DNA of 64,000 nucleotides, taken from Verrucomicrobiota bacterium (GTDB lineage Bacteria; Verrucomicrobiota; Verrucomicrobiia; Opitutales; Opitutaceae). The position numbers and the translations under genes are program-made. Under the pieces are notes generated by a model. The model did no database searches. It worked only from the letters and a program-made list of their open reading frames with translations, and was not told the origin of the DNA. Location of the stretch: the NCBI GenBank assembly GCA_023399155.1, contig JAEWQP010000007.1, positions 62,001-126,000 on the forward strand, written 5' to 3'. This document shows, piece by piece, positions 1 to 7,760 of this stretch. Position 1 is the stretch's first letter. The number at the start of each line of letters is the position of its first letter.

Positions 1-319
1 CCCCGTTCGAACCGGGTGTCGGCAGCAGGCCGGCGGTCGTGGAGCCGTCATTGGTGAAGCGCGCATCGAGCATCACGTACGAGGCTGCGGCGATCACCTC
101 GCCGTGCTCCAGGAACGTCAGCCCGGCCGGATTATAGTACACGGTGGACGCATCTTCGGCTGAGGCAGCACCGCTGAAGGCGTTGCCGAGGTGGGCGCCG
201 TTTTGCATCGTGAGGGCCATGCCGCCGGCGAATGCGGCGGGCGAGCCCAGGAGCGTGCATGCGGCCAGAGCCCCGAGGGAAGCGCGGCCGCGAGCGAGGG
301 AAGCGACGAGAGGGTGCAT
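1..319 (-). CDS. FadL/OmpP1-family outer-membrane transport protein, N-terminal part (cut by window edge)
   Basis: The reading frame starts at an ATG whose complement is at 317-319 and runs off the left edge, so only about 106 N-terminal residues are present. Residues 1-32 form a signal peptide (basic start, hydrophobic LGALAACTLLGSP core, AFA-G cleavage region). The mature N-terminus contains GNAFSGAASAEDASTVYYNP followed by AGLTFLE; the asparagine-rich 'ASTVYYNPAGL' block is characteristic of FadL/TodX/OmpP1 beta-barrels, whose N-terminal hatch plugs the channel. Members import long-chain fatty acids or other hydrophobic molecules across the outer membrane. The substrate cannot be told from this fragment. 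It is divergent from the HAD hydrolase gene. Family assignment is fairly sure; the rest of the barrel lies outside the window. Confidence 0.8.
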   Translation of the reverse strand, partial: MHPLVASLARGRASLGALAACTLLGSPAAFAGGMALTMQNGAHLGNAFSGAASAEDASTVYYNPAGLTFLEHGEVIAAASYVMLDARFTNDGSTTAGLLPTPGSNG

Positions 320-563
320 GATGGTCGGACGAACGTTGCGAACACCAGGGGTTCCGGCCTGTGGCGGGCCGAAGGTGGGCGTTGGAATGTAGACCGGATA
401 AGTCAGTGGCAAGTTTAGTAAAATCTGCGGGAATGTCCCTAGGTGGATTGAGGGAGCCTGCGCATCGCGTCACGTTCCGGTGCTGCCTGCTCGCGGACCC
501 GATGCCGGCTCCGGAGGCACTTGGGGCTGGCGGGTGGGCGGACCGCCGCTTTGCTCGCGCGCC

Positions 564-1163
564 ATGGTCATCCAGTTCCCGACGCGCGACTACGCCGGCT
601 ACGTCTTCGATCTCGACGGGACGCTCATCGATTCCATGCCCGTGCACTTCGCGGCATGGACTGCCGGGCTGCGCAATTCTGGGTTCGCGCACGAGTTCAC
701 GGAGGAGTTGTTCTATTCACTGGGCGGTGTGCCGACCATGCGGATCGTCGAAATCCTCAACGAGCGGCATGGCACGCACATGGACCCGGAAGCGGTGATG
801 CACGAAAAGGAGCGCATCTACCTGGAGATGCTGCCTGGCGTGCCCCGCATCGTGCCGGTGGTGGCATTTGCCGAACGTGCAGTCGCGAAGGGCATTCCTG
901 TCGCCATCGCATCGGGCGGGCCGCGTCCGGTCGTGACCACCGCCCTGCGGGGCGCAGGGCTCGATGGCCTGTTTCCGATCGTCGTCACGCCGGAGGACGT
1001 CACGCACGGCAAGCCCTCTCCGGAGATGTTCCTCCTCGCCGCGCAACGCATGGGCGTGTCTCCGCGTGAGTGTCTCGTGCTCGAGGACGCAGAGCTGGGC
1101 CGCCAGGCCGCTGTCGCGGCCGGCATGGACTACGTGCTCGTACCCCAGCCGGGGCAGCGGTAA
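564..1163 (+). CDS. HAD-superfamily hydrolase, beta-phosphoglucomutase/YqaB-like
   Basis: A 199-residue protein. The ATG at 564 is chosen because the conserved fold begins directly after it; an upstream in-frame start at 480 adds a low-complexity stretch with no similarity to the family. HAD motif I is FDLDGTLIDS near residue 14 (nucleophile and acid/base Asp). Motif II lies in VAIASGG, motif III lysine in GKPSPEMF, and the acidic motif IV in VLEDAELG, giving a complete subfamily I catalytic set. The sequence after motif I (MPVHFAAW) and the helical cap fit the beta-phosphoglucomutase/fructose-1-phosphatase (YqaB) branch, which acts on small sugar phosphates in the cytoplasm. The substrate cannot be predicted. 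The gene ends with TAA immediately before a heptanucleotide repeat array and converges on the ABC1 kinase gene. Confidence 0.85.
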   Translation: MVIQFPTRDYAGYVFDLDGTLIDSMPVHFAAWTAGLRNSGFAHEFTEELFYSLGGVPTMRIVEILNERHGTHMDPEAVMHEKERIYLEMLPGVPRIVPVVAFAERAVAKGIPVAIASGGPRPVVTTALRGAGLDGLFPIVVTPEDVTHGKPSPEMFLLAAQRMGVSPRECLVLEDAELGRQAAVAAGMDYVLVPQPGQR

Positions 1164-1247
1164 GCGGGAAGCTAATAGCTATAAGCAGTAAGCAGTAAGC
1201 GGTAAGCGATAGGCGATAGGCGGTAGGCGGTAGGCGATGAGCGGTAG
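1161..1247 (+). repeat. Heptanucleotide tandem array starting on the stop codon of the HAD gene
   Basis: From the TAA stop at 1161-1163 the sequence becomes a degenerate 7-bp repeat with units such as AGCAGTA, AGCGGTA, AGCGATA and GGCGGTA, about eleven units. Because the unit is 7 bp and carries TAA or TAG, it presents stop codons in successive reading frames. The opening segment (stop, then GCGGGAAGCTA) is very like the segment following the stop codons at 1391 and 29901 on the minus strand. Confidence 0.85.
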
Positions 1248-1350
1248 ATTTCTCGCGTACCGGAAATGTAATGACGCACGCCGCGCCATCTTCCACCAAG
1301 CCTGCAGCCCGTCGTTCGCGGCTGATTCTCAGGTAGCAGTTCAAAGCTTT

Positions 1351-1391
1351 TGGCTTATCGCTTACAGCTTACAGCTTTCAGCTCCCCGCTA
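1351..1391 (-). repeat. Inverted partner heptanucleotide array at the ABC1-kinase stop codon
   Basis: Read on the minus strand this begins with the TAG stop of the kinase gene and continues with GCGGGGAGCTGAAAGCTG and units such as TAAGCTG and TAAGCGA. It is largely complementary to the plus-strand array at 1161-1247, so a transcript crossing both could form a long imperfect stem; a roughly 100-bp unrepeated core (1248-1350) separates them. Confidence 0.8.
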
Positions 1392-3047
1392 CTTCCGTCT
1401 TCCGCGTCTCAGGATATCAACGACGATCCAGACGCCGAGCAGCGCCGACAGGACATAGCCGAGCACCCCGAGGACGGGGAAGCCGAACAGCTTGGGCTCG
1501 ATGTCGCGCGTCATGATCAGCGACGAGCCCACGATCAGCGCCCCGACGATCACGCCGATGGTGATCTTGTTGGAGGCATCATTGATCGAGTCGTCGAGGC
1601 CCTCGAGGCCGCGGTGCTGGAAGTTGATCGTGGTGCTGCCTTCCTCGAGCAGGCGCAGCACCCGCTGGAGTTCGCCCGGAAGCTCCTGGATGCGCGTCAT
1701 GCTGGTGGCCACCGACTGCCGCAGGGAGCGCCAGAGATTGCGCGGATCGCGGCGCTCGCGCATGAGTTCGTCCACCGCGGGCTGGAAGGCATCCCGCAGG
1801 CTGAAGTCGGGATCGAGCGCGGCGCCGGATTCCTCGACGGATAACACGGCCTTCGCGACGAGGGCGTAGTCGCGCGCGACCTCGATCCCGTTCTTACCGA
1901 ATATGTGCAGCAGGCGCAGCATGGCGCGGCCGATCTGGCCTGTGCCGGTGGCGGGATTGAATGTCTCCCGCAGCGCGTAGAGGATCTCGCGTTCCATCTG
2001 CCGCGTGTCGATGCGGCTGCCGGCCACGCGACCCAGGTCGGTGGCGACGCGCACGACCTGCGCGGAATCGCCTTGGAGGAACGCGCCGAAGAGGTCGACA
2101 AGCGTGTAGCGCATCCGCCGCGTGAGCTGCCCGACCAGTCCCCAATCGAGGAAGCAGACACGACCCTCGGGGGTGACCAGGACATTGCCGCCATGCGGAT
2201 CCGCATGGAACAGCCCGTCGACGAGGATCTGGTGGAAGATCGACGAGGCGCCGCGGCGCGCGATCTCCCGGGCAGCCGGCGAGCCCGACTCGAGCGCCGT
2301 GGGTCGTCGCCCTTCCACCCACTCCATCACCAGCACCGTGCGCGAAGAGAACTCCTCGTACGGACGAGGCGCGGTGACGCCGGCCGGATCGGGATTCTGG
2401 AGAAGAAACAGCGCGGCATTGCGCGCCTCGATGCGGAAATCCAGCTCACGCTCGAGGCCCTCGCGTAGTTCCTCCATAATGACAGGGAGGTTGTAGGGCC
2501 GAAGGTCCTCCACGCGCTGATGGGCCTGCTTGGCGAACCACAGGAGCAGCTCGAAATCCGCCTCGATGGTTTTGCGGATGCCGTGACGCTGGACCTTGAC
2601 GGCCACGCGCTCGCCGGTCGATCGAAGCGTCGCGCCATAGACCTGGGCGAGCGAAGCGCTCGCGATCGGCTGGCGCTCGAAATTCGAAAAGATCTCCTCC
2701 GGCGGGAAAGGCAGTCCCGCCATCAACACCGGCTCCATTTCGTCGAACGGCACCGGCGTGACTGCGTCCTGCAGCTTGCGCAGCTCGAGGATCAGCGGTT
2801 CGGGCAGCGCGTCGGGTCGCATGCTCAACATCTGCCCGAACTTCACGAACGTCGGGCCGAGTTCCTCGAGCACGGTTCGCGTGCGCTCCCAGATCGTGAG
2901 CCGCTCGCGCGGCTTGGGGACGAGACGCTGCAGCCAGCCGGCCGGTGGCTCCAGCTTCTGCAGGAGGTCGGCAAAGCCGTTGCGGAAAAGCACGGCCGCG
3001 ATCTCGCGGGCGCGGCCCGCATTGGCCAGCAGGTCGAAGGGTCTCAT
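1389..3047 (-). CDS. ABC1/AarF (UbiB-family) protein kinase-like protein
   Basis: A 552-residue protein starting at the ATG at 3047 (MRPFDLLANA); longer in-frame extensions upstream are low-complexity and lack family similarity. The ABC1 family signature KFGQMLSMRPDALP lies near residues 69-82 (the KxGQ motif). The alanine-rich nucleotide loop PIASASLAQVYGA, the VAVKVQRHG lysine strand and the HADPHGGNVL catalytic loop followed by FLDWGLVG follow in order. Two hydrophobic helices at the C-terminus (GVIVGALIVGSSLIM and GVLGYVLSALLGVWIVVDIL) anchor it in the membrane, as in UbiB. Family members are atypical kinases/ATPases supporting isoprenoid-quinone biosynthesis or lipid homeostasis. It lies 127 bp downstream of the phasin-like gene on the same strand, probably cotranscribed. 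Family is certain; the exact role is not. Confidence 0.9.
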   Translation of the reverse strand: MRPFDLLANAGRAREIAAVLFRNGFADLLQKLEPPAGWLQRLVPKPRERLTIWERTRTVLEELGPTFVKFGQMLSMRPDALPEPLILELRKLQDAVTPVPFDEMEPVLMAGLPFPPEEIFSNFERQPIASASLAQVYGATLRSTGERVAVKVQRHGIRKTIEADFELLLWFAKQAHQRVEDLRPYNLPVIMEELREGLERELDFRIEARNAALFLLQNPDPAGVTAPRPYEEFSSRTVLVMEWVEGRRPTALESGSPAAREIARRGASSIFHQILVDGLFHADPHGGNVLVTPEGRVCFLDWGLVGQLTRRMRYTLVDLFGAFLQGDSAQVVRVATDLGRVAGSRIDTRQMEREILYALRETFNPATGTGQIGRAMLRLLHIFGKNGIEVARDYALVAKAVLSVEESGAALDPDFSLRDAFQPAVDELMRERRDPRNLWRSLRQSVATSMTRIQELPGELQRVLRLLEEGSTTINFQHRGLEGLDDSINDASNKITIGVIVGALIVGSSLIMTRDIEPKLFGFPVLGVLGYVLSALLGVWIVVDILRRGRRK

Positions 3048-3153
3048 GAGCGCAACGCGCGGACGGGAGGCTCGAGGCCAAGGGTGACGCACGGCCTGTT
3101 CGAGCCCGACAGATCCCGGGCCCGGCGCCGCTCGCCCCTCGCCCCCAGCCTTT

Positions 3154-3172
3154 GGCCGGGCACAGCCCGGCC
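3154..3172 (-). terminator. GC-rich hairpin just after the phasin-like gene
   Basis: A perfect 8-bp stem (GGCCGGGC with GCCCGGCC, 3-nt loop) starts 2 bases past the phasin stop codon. No T-run follows on the minus strand, so it may attenuate or stabilise the transcript rather than terminate it fully before the kinase gene. Confidence 0.45.
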
Positions 3173-3174
3173 GA

Positions 3175-3504
3175 TCATTTCGCCTGGGTCGCGCGCAGGT
3201 GGGTGTTGAGGTTCGCGACCTCGATCTCCAGCGCGAGGAGACGCTTTTCAAGGGACTCGACGCGGTCCTTCTGGCCCACGCCGGCCTTCTCCAGCAGTTC
3301 CTTCACCGCGTCCTGCACCTGGCGTGAACTCCGCTCAAATTCGGCACGGCCGTCGTCCGCTACTTTCGAGGCCATGGCCTTGGCTTCGTCAGCCGTGACC
3401 TTGCCGCGCTGCACCCACTCGGAAAGGGCGTCCTCGACCCTGTCTTTTGTTATCAAAGCCGCCCCAACGCCTGCCAGCATCGTCTTCTTGATAGCATCGA
3501 TCAT
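3175..3504 (-). CDS. Phasin/PhaF-like small coiled-coil protein
   Basis: A 109-residue protein starting at ATG 3504 (MIDAIKKTMLAGVGAA). An amphipathic N-terminal helix is followed by a long heptad-like region (ELLEKAGVGQKDRVESLEKR and LLALEIEVANLNTHLR) that predicts a C-terminal coiled coil. The layout matches small 'phasin family'/poly(R)-hydroxyalkanoate granule-associated proteins, which coat PHA granules or regulate their number. No PHA synthase or depolymerase is nearby, so the granule role is inferred from family resemblance only. It precedes the ABC1 kinase gene in the same direction, a pairing that would place both in quinone or membrane-lipid related functions if genuine. Confidence 0.65.
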   Translation of the reverse strand: MIDAIKKTMLAGVGAALITKDRVEDALSEWVQRGKVTADEAKAMASKVADDGRAEFERSSRQVQDAVKELLEKAGVGQKDRVESLEKRLLALEIEVANLNTHLRATQAK

Positions 3505-3565
3505 AGCAGCTCGAAGGATAGCCTCAGGTGCACAGTTCGGCAAATGCAATTGGGCACCCGTACCC

Positions 3566-3588
3566 GGCCGCGCACTTCGGGCGCGGCC
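3566..3588 (-). terminator. Hairpin between the TrmH-type gene and the phasin-like gene
   Basis: A perfect 8-bp stem (GGCCGCGC with GCGCGGCC) and 7-nt loop lies 71-93 bases after the methyltransferase stop codon. There is no T-tract, so the termination role is tentative. Confidence 0.4.
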
Positions 3589-3658
3589 TCGACTTGCTGG
3601 ACCGGGCGCCAAAGCCCCGGCGTGGGCCTCCCCGCGTCGCGCCGTTCTCGCTGGATGC

Positions 3659-4474
3659 CTAACGCGTGTTCTGGCCGCGGAGCCGCCAGTCCGCCATCAG
3701 GACCGCGGCCGCGATCGCGGCGTTGAGCGATTCGGCCCGTCCGTAGGCCGGAATCCGTACGCGGTGCGCGAGCTGCGCGGCGACTTCTGCCTGAATGCCA
3801 TGGGCCTCGTTGCCGATCACGAGCACCGTGTGCTCGGGCCAGCGAAAGTCCTCCAGCGCGGTGCCATCGAGCGCCGCCCCGACCGCGGCGAAACCGCTGC
3901 GGCCGAGCACGGCGAGGGACGCAGCCAGCGGACCGGGTTGTGCGATCGGTAGATGAAACAAGGAACCCATGGTGGAGCGGACCACCTTGGGGTTGGAGGG
4001 TTCAGCCGACCCGGCCCCGAGGACCACGCCCGCGGCGCCGAACCAATCCGCGGTGCGGATGATCGTGCCGACGTTGCCTGGGTCCGCCAGGCCGTCGAGC
4101 GCCACGACGAGCGCCGGCGCGGTGGTCGTGCCCGCGTCGAATGATGCGGCCGGACGCCAGGGAACCACCGCGGCCACGCCGGGCGGCTGCACGGTGTCCG
4201 TGAGTCGTGCGAGCTGGTCCGGGCTGGCCTCGAGAAACTCGCGCGCGACCTCGCGCGCGCGATCGAGCAGCGCCTCCTCCCGCTCGGAACGGGGCGCGCC
4301 GGTCGCGACCAGGACGCACTCCGGCGGCTCGGCGAGCGAGAGGGCTTCCTCGAGCCAGCGCCAGCCCTCCACGAGCAGGAGCCCCTGAGCGATCCGCTCC
4401 TTCTTGCGGGTCAGCTGCAGCAGGGATTGAAAGCGCGTCTTGGACAGCACGGCCCAAGGCTTGGACAGGCGCAC
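3659..4474 (-). CDS. TrmH/SpoU-family RNA 2'-O-methyltransferase
   Basis: A 271-residue protein. The N-terminal substrate-binding part (SKTRFQSLLQLTRKKERIAQ then LLLVEGWRWLEEAL) is typical of RlmB/TsnR-type SPOUT enzymes. The C-terminal SPOUT knot has all three motifs: motif 1 NVGTIIRTADWFGAAGVVLG with its conserved asparagine and arginine, motif 2 VIGNEAHGI, and motif 3 IPAYGRAESLNAAIAAAVLM. These residues bind S-adenosylmethionine in the trefoil knot and methylate a ribose 2'-OH of 23S rRNA or tRNA. The specific site is not decidable from sequence alone. The motif 3 serine usually written 'ESLNVS' is alanine here (ESLNAA), a common variation. It is the last gene before the DUF2062 and desaturase genes on the same strand, with a 45-bp gap. 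Confidence 0.88.
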   Translation of the reverse strand: MRLSKPWAVLSKTRFQSLLQLTRKKERIAQGLLLVEGWRWLEEALSLAEPPECVLVATGAPRSEREEALLDRAREVAREFLEASPDQLARLTDTVQPPGVAAVVPWRPAASFDAGTTTAPALVVALDGLADPGNVGTIIRTADWFGAAGVVLGAGSAEPSNPKVVRSTMGSLFHLPIAQPGPLAASLAVLGRSGFAAVGAALDGTALEDFRWPEHTVLVIGNEAHGIQAEVAAQLAHRVRIPAYGRAESLNAAIAAAVLMADWRLRGQNTR

Positions 4475-4519
4475 CTCGACCGCGAGAACGTTGCGCGAGG
4501 CCCGGGCCCGCCACGCGCG

Positions 4520-5149
4520 TTACACGGGCGCGTCAGCCGGGGAGCCGGATGGTCTTCGGCCTGTGCGCCCGGCCACGCGCCGCAGCACCGGTCGAAGGGA
4601 GAAATAGACGAGCGCAAACAGAAGGGGCGCAGTGAGCAGCCAGCCCGTGAACGCATGCCAGCCCGCCCGTCCGAAGCGGTCCAGAAACGCCACGAATGTT
4701 TCGTCGCGAAACACGCGCAGCATCTCGGCCACGGTGAAACGATCCTCGCCGGCCCGCCACACCTGTTCCCCAAGGCGTACATAGACCAGGATCAACACCA
4801 CCTGAAGCGGCCCGAGGAGTTGGTTGATCGTCTGAAGGATCGGCTGGTTCATCCGGAGCCACAACCCGACCACGAGGTTGAGCGCGCTGGTCGTGCCGAA
4901 AAAGGGAAACAGCGAACACACCGTGCCCACGCCAAGGGTGCGCGCCACCTTCTCCGCCGTCACGCCCTGCGTGAGGAGCGCGATGATCGGTGCGACGATG
5001 CGGCGCCGCCAGAACGACGGACGTGTGGATGCTTCCAGCGCGGAGTGCACGGGCGCCGAGCTTGGGGCTGCGGCCGTCCCGGTGCAGCTGTGAAAGTGCG
5101 CTTCCGGCGCGGAATCAGCATCGCGCTCCTGGACAGTGCCCGTATTCAC
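4520..5149 (-). CDS. DUF2062-domain integral membrane protein
   Basis: About 209 residues if the GTG at 5149 is used; this start lies 8 bp after the desaturase stop and lacks a clear ribosome-binding site, so translational coupling or the internal GTG at 5050 is possible. The conserved DUF2062 core runs PSFWRRRIVAPIIALLTQGV, TAEKVARTLGVGTVCSLFPF, FGTTSALNLVVGLWLRMNQP, followed by two more hydrophobic helices (PLQVVLILVYVRLGEQV and WLLTAPLLFALVYFSLRPVL). The arginine-rich loop before the first helix and the 'P-x-x-G-T-T' turn are family hallmarks. No biochemical function is established for this family. It is the downstream partner of a desaturase, suggesting a membrane-lipid context. Confidence 0.75.
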   Translation of the reverse strand: MNTGTVQERDADSAPEAHFHSCTGTAAAPSSAPVHSALEASTRPSFWRRRIVAPIIALLTQGVTAEKVARTLGVGTVCSLFPFFGTTSALNLVVGLWLRMNQPILQTINQLLGPLQVVLILVYVRLGEQVWRAGEDRFTVAEMLRVFRDETFVAFLDRFGRAGWHAFTGWLLTAPLLFALVYFSLRPVLRRVAGRTGRRPSGSPADAPV

Positions 5150-5157
5150 GCAGCGTT

Positions 5158-6363
5158 TCAGGCCCGCGGAGGCTCGCCGGGCGACTGGTTCGTCTCCGAC
5201 TGCCCGTCGAGCTCGGTCACGTCCTTGTGGATCGCGGTTCCCTCGGTTCGCTGCGGCAGGTTCGCCTGCGACGCGGTGGCCGTCGCCACGGCCATGGCGG
5301 CGGCGGCGGGAACGACCTTCTTCAACTGGGCGAGGTCCATCGATGGCGCCGTCGAGCGGGCCGCGGCCGCCACCGACTTGTGATGATCCGCCAGGACGCC
5401 CTCCTCGAGGATCGATTTCGGCACCGGCTTGAGTCCCCAGATCAACCGCGTCCAGGAGAGCGCCTTGAGTCCCCAGTAGGTCGGGTCGATTTCCCACCAG
5501 TAGAATCCGTTGCGGGTGCAGCTCTGGTAGCGGTGGTGGTTGTTGTGCCAGCCCTCGCCCAGGCAGATGATCGCGAGGATGAAGCTGTTGCGAGAGTCGT
5601 CGCTCGTCTTGAAGCGGCGGTCGCCCATCAGGTGCGCCATGGAGTTGATGCAGGACGTGCCATGGAAGAGCGCAGTCGTGCTGATGAAGAATCCCCAGGC
5701 CAGCATCTGCCAGCCGTTCGTGCCGAGGCCGGGAGCGTAACGTTCGAGGAGTACCCCGAATCCGAATACAGCGCTGGCGAAGAGCACCGGGACGACCGAG
5801 TCGAACCGGTTCAGGAAGACCAGTTCGGGGAACTTCGCGAGATCGCGCACCTTGGAGTAGTCGGTCGGGAAGTTGCGGCGGCTGGTGATCCAACCGATGT
5901 GCGACCAGAGAAAGCCGTGCACATGCGGGGAATGCGCGTCCTCCTCCTCGTCGGAATGCTGGTGGTGATGGCGGTGATGATACGCCCACCACAGCGGGCC
6001 GCGTTGCACCGTCGTGCCGCCCCAGAGCGCGAGCAGGAACTGCCCGAGGCGCGAGGTGCTGTAGGTCTTGTGCGAGAAGTAGCGGTGGTAGATGCCCGTC
6101 ACCGCGAACATGCGCACGAAGTACAGCGCGACCGCGGTCCAGACCGCCACCGGACTCCAGCCATGCCAGAGCACGAGCAGACAGCCCGCGTGGAGGATGA
6201 TGAACGGGATGCAGCGCACCCAGTCGACCTTGTCCGGCTGCTCGCGCACGTGCGCGGCACCCTCCGGGCAATAATCGGCATCAATCCACTGGATCAGCGA
6301 GGCGAAGCGTGAGCGGCGGCGCGAGGCGACGGGCCGGGACGGAGAAGACGATGATGTAGACAC
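5158..6363 (-). CDS. Membrane acyl-CoA (delta-9 type) fatty-acid desaturase
   Basis: The protein carries the three histidine boxes of the membrane desaturase/hydroxylase superfamily: HRYFSH, HRHHH and EGWHNNHH, separated by two pairs of hydrophobic helices (CIPFIILHAGCLLVLWHGW, AVWTAVALYFVRMFAVTG, LFASAVFGFGVLLERYAPG, GWQMLAWGFFISTTALFHG). These bind a di-iron centre that inserts a cis double bond into an acyl chain with O2 and an electron donor. The GTG at 6363 gives 401 residues; an ATG at 6489 would add 42 residues of non-conserved, Ser/Arg-rich sequence. The C-terminal ~70 residues are an alanine-rich, hydrophilic tail outside the enzyme fold. It diverges from dinB and leads into the DUF2062 gene. 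Function is clear; the start is uncertain. Confidence 0.85.
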   Translation of the reverse strand: MSTSSSSPSRPVASRRRSRFASLIQWIDADYCPEGAAHVREQPDKVDWVRCIPFIILHAGCLLVLWHGWSPVAVWTAVALYFVRMFAVTGIYHRYFSHKTYSTSRLGQFLLALWGGTTVQRGPLWWAYHHRHHHQHSDEEEDAHSPHVHGFLWSHIGWITSRRNFPTDYSKVRDLAKFPELVFLNRFDSVVPVLFASAVFGFGVLLERYAPGLGTNGWQMLAWGFFISTTALFHGTSCINSMAHLMGDRRFKTSDDSRNSFILAIICLGEGWHNNHHRYQSCTRNGFYWWEIDPTYWGLKALSWTRLIWGLKPVPKSILEEGVLADHHKSVAAAARSTAPSMDLAQLKKVVPAAAAMAVATATASQANLPQRTEGTAIHKDVTELDGQSETNQSPGEPPRA

Positions 6364-6626
6364 GGCAAGACAGCTGCACCGGAGCGGGGGCGCCGGAGCG
6401 AAACGGCGCGAAAGAAGAACGCGTTTTGCCGGAGCGCAAGGCGTCTCCACCGGTTTGGCACCGCTTCGGCTCCCGGCTTCGGCAGGCATAAGCACGAGTC
6501 GGGCGGCGTGACGCGCCACCGCACCACGGCTTATGGGCCAAGTGCCGACCTGGGTGGGTGGACGCTTCTCGATTCGGTTTCGCGCCCGCGCAGGCATCCT
6601 GTTTGGATCGAACTGCGCCGCCGACC

Positions 6627-7703
6627 ATGAGAAAAATCATCCACCTCGACATGGACTGCTTCTATGCCGCCATCGAGGTGCGCGACGCGCCGGAGTTGCG
6701 CGGGCAGCCGGTGGCGGTGGGCGGGGCCGGCCCGCGCAGCGTGCTCACCACCTGCAACTATGAGGCACGCAGGTTCGGCGTGCGCTCGGCCATGCCGGGT
6801 TTGATGGCCCTGCGCAAATGCCCGCACCTGATCATCGTGCCCGTGCATTTCGACAAGTATCGCCGCGAGTCCCGCCGCGTGCGCACGCTCATGGAAGCAT
6901 TCACGGAAATCATCGAGCCGCTCTCGCTCGACGAGGCCTACCTCGATGTCACCGCGCGGCCGGAATCCGGCGCGGAGATCGCGCGCGAGCTGCGCCGGCG
7001 CATCTACCGAACCACCGGATTGACTGCCTCGGCCGGTATAGCGCCGAACAAGCTCCTGGCTAAGATCGCCAGTGATTGGAGGAAACCAAACGGCCAGTTC
7101 GAGATTCCAGCCGGGGACGTCGCGGCCTTCATGCGCGACCTGCCCGTGGGCCGCATCTGGGGCGTGGGGCGTGTCGCCGCGGAACGCCTCGGTCGCGAGG
7201 GCGTGCGCACCTGCGGCGAGATGCAGGCGCTGCCGGTCTGGCGATTGCAGGAGCTCTTCGGCAGCTGGGGATCGGAACTGTATCACCTCTGTCGCGGCGA
7301 CGACGCGCGTCCGGTCGAGGCCCACCGCGAGCGCAAGTCCCTCAGCACCGAGACCACGTTTCGCGAGGACCTCCGGACCCTGGACGAATGTCGTGCCGCG
7401 CTCGAGCCGCTGTTCCACGAGATGGTCGCGGACCTGCGCAAGCACGCGGGCGTCAGGCGCGTCACCGGCGTGGTGGTGAAGATCAAGTTCGCGGACTTCA
7501 CCCACACCACCGTGGCCCGCAGCGGCGCGCAACCCGAGCTGCGCGTCTACCGGGAGTTGCTGGAAAAGGGGTTCGGGCGCAGCGGCCAGCCCGTGCGCCT
7601 GCTCGGCGTCGGCGTGAAGTTCGCGGAGGAATCCGCCGAGGAGGAGACTCAGCTTGAACTCCCGCTGTTCTCCGCTCGCGCCACAATGTCAATCAATGAT
7701 TGA
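6627..7703 (+). CDS. dinB: DNA polymerase IV (Y-family translesion polymerase)
   Basis: A 358-residue protein from the ATG at 6627 (MRKIIHLDMDCFYAAIEVRD). The palm metal-binding motif HLDMDCFYAA near residue 5 and the SLDEAYLDVT motif near residue 100 supply the catalytic carboxylates. KLLAKIASDWRKPNGQF is the Y-family signature, and PVGRIWGVGRVAAERL is the helix-hairpin-helix of the thumb. The little-finger domain follows. The C-terminal QLELPLF resembles the beta-clamp binding motif used by Pol IV. The enzyme bypasses DNA lesions with low fidelity. Its stop codon lies inside a 31-bp palindrome. An in-frame ATG at 6558 would add non-conserved residues and is rejected. No LexA-type operator could be recognised in the 263-bp divergent promoter region. 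Confidence 0.95.
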   Translation: MRKIIHLDMDCFYAAIEVRDAPELRGQPVAVGGAGPRSVLTTCNYEARRFGVRSAMPGLMALRKCPHLIIVPVHFDKYRRESRRVRTLMEAFTEIIEPLSLDEAYLDVTARPESGAEIARELRRRIYRTTGLTASAGIAPNKLLAKIASDWRKPNGQFEIPAGDVAAFMRDLPVGRIWGVGRVAAERLGREGVRTCGEMQALPVWRLQELFGSWGSELYHLCRGDDARPVEAHRERKSLSTETTFREDLRTLDECRAALEPLFHEMVADLRKHAGVRRVTGVVVKIKFADFTHTTVARSGAQPELRVYRELLEKGFGRSGQPVRLLGVGVKFAEESAEEETQLELPLFSARATMSIND

Positions 7704-7711
7704 CATTGTGG
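7681..7711. repeat. 31-bp perfect palindrome overlapping the dinB stop codon
   Basis: The 15-base arm CCACAATGTCAATCA is followed by one central base and its exact complement. It is strikingly AT-rich for this genome and contains the last codons and TGA of dinB. It could be a transcription terminator shared by both strands or a dimeric regulator operator for the NUDIX gene 50-80 bp downstream. It also abuts the tRNA-like fragment at 7709-7734. Confidence 0.85.
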
Positions 7712-7734
7712 CGGCGAGAGCGGGATTGAACCCG
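7709..7734 (-). other. tRNA-Ser-like 3'-end fragment (degenerate)
   Basis: Read on the minus strand this ends GGGTTCAATCCCGCTCTC then GCCGCCA: a T-arm-like GGG/CCC stem around TTCAAT, a seven-base acceptor strand TCTCGCC, discriminator G and CCA. The T-loop is one base short of canonical, and no D-arm, anticodon arm or 5' acceptor strand can be found upstream, so this is not a functional tRNA. It may be a relic of an integration site. Confidence 0.45.
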
Positions 7735-7760
7735 GCGGGGCGGAAGGGAAAGTGGGTGGC

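Noticed and set aside
4520..6271. A single 583-codon minus-strand gene spanning the desaturase and DUF2062 regions
   Set aside because: The first two thirds are the antisense-frame shadow of the desaturase, which has histidine boxes in another frame; only the last third codes for DUF2062.
6489..6597. Upstream ATG starts for the desaturase
   Set aside because: They add an Arg/Ser/Pro-rich segment without membrane character and crowd the divergent dinB promoter; the GTG at 6363 was preferred, though not proven.
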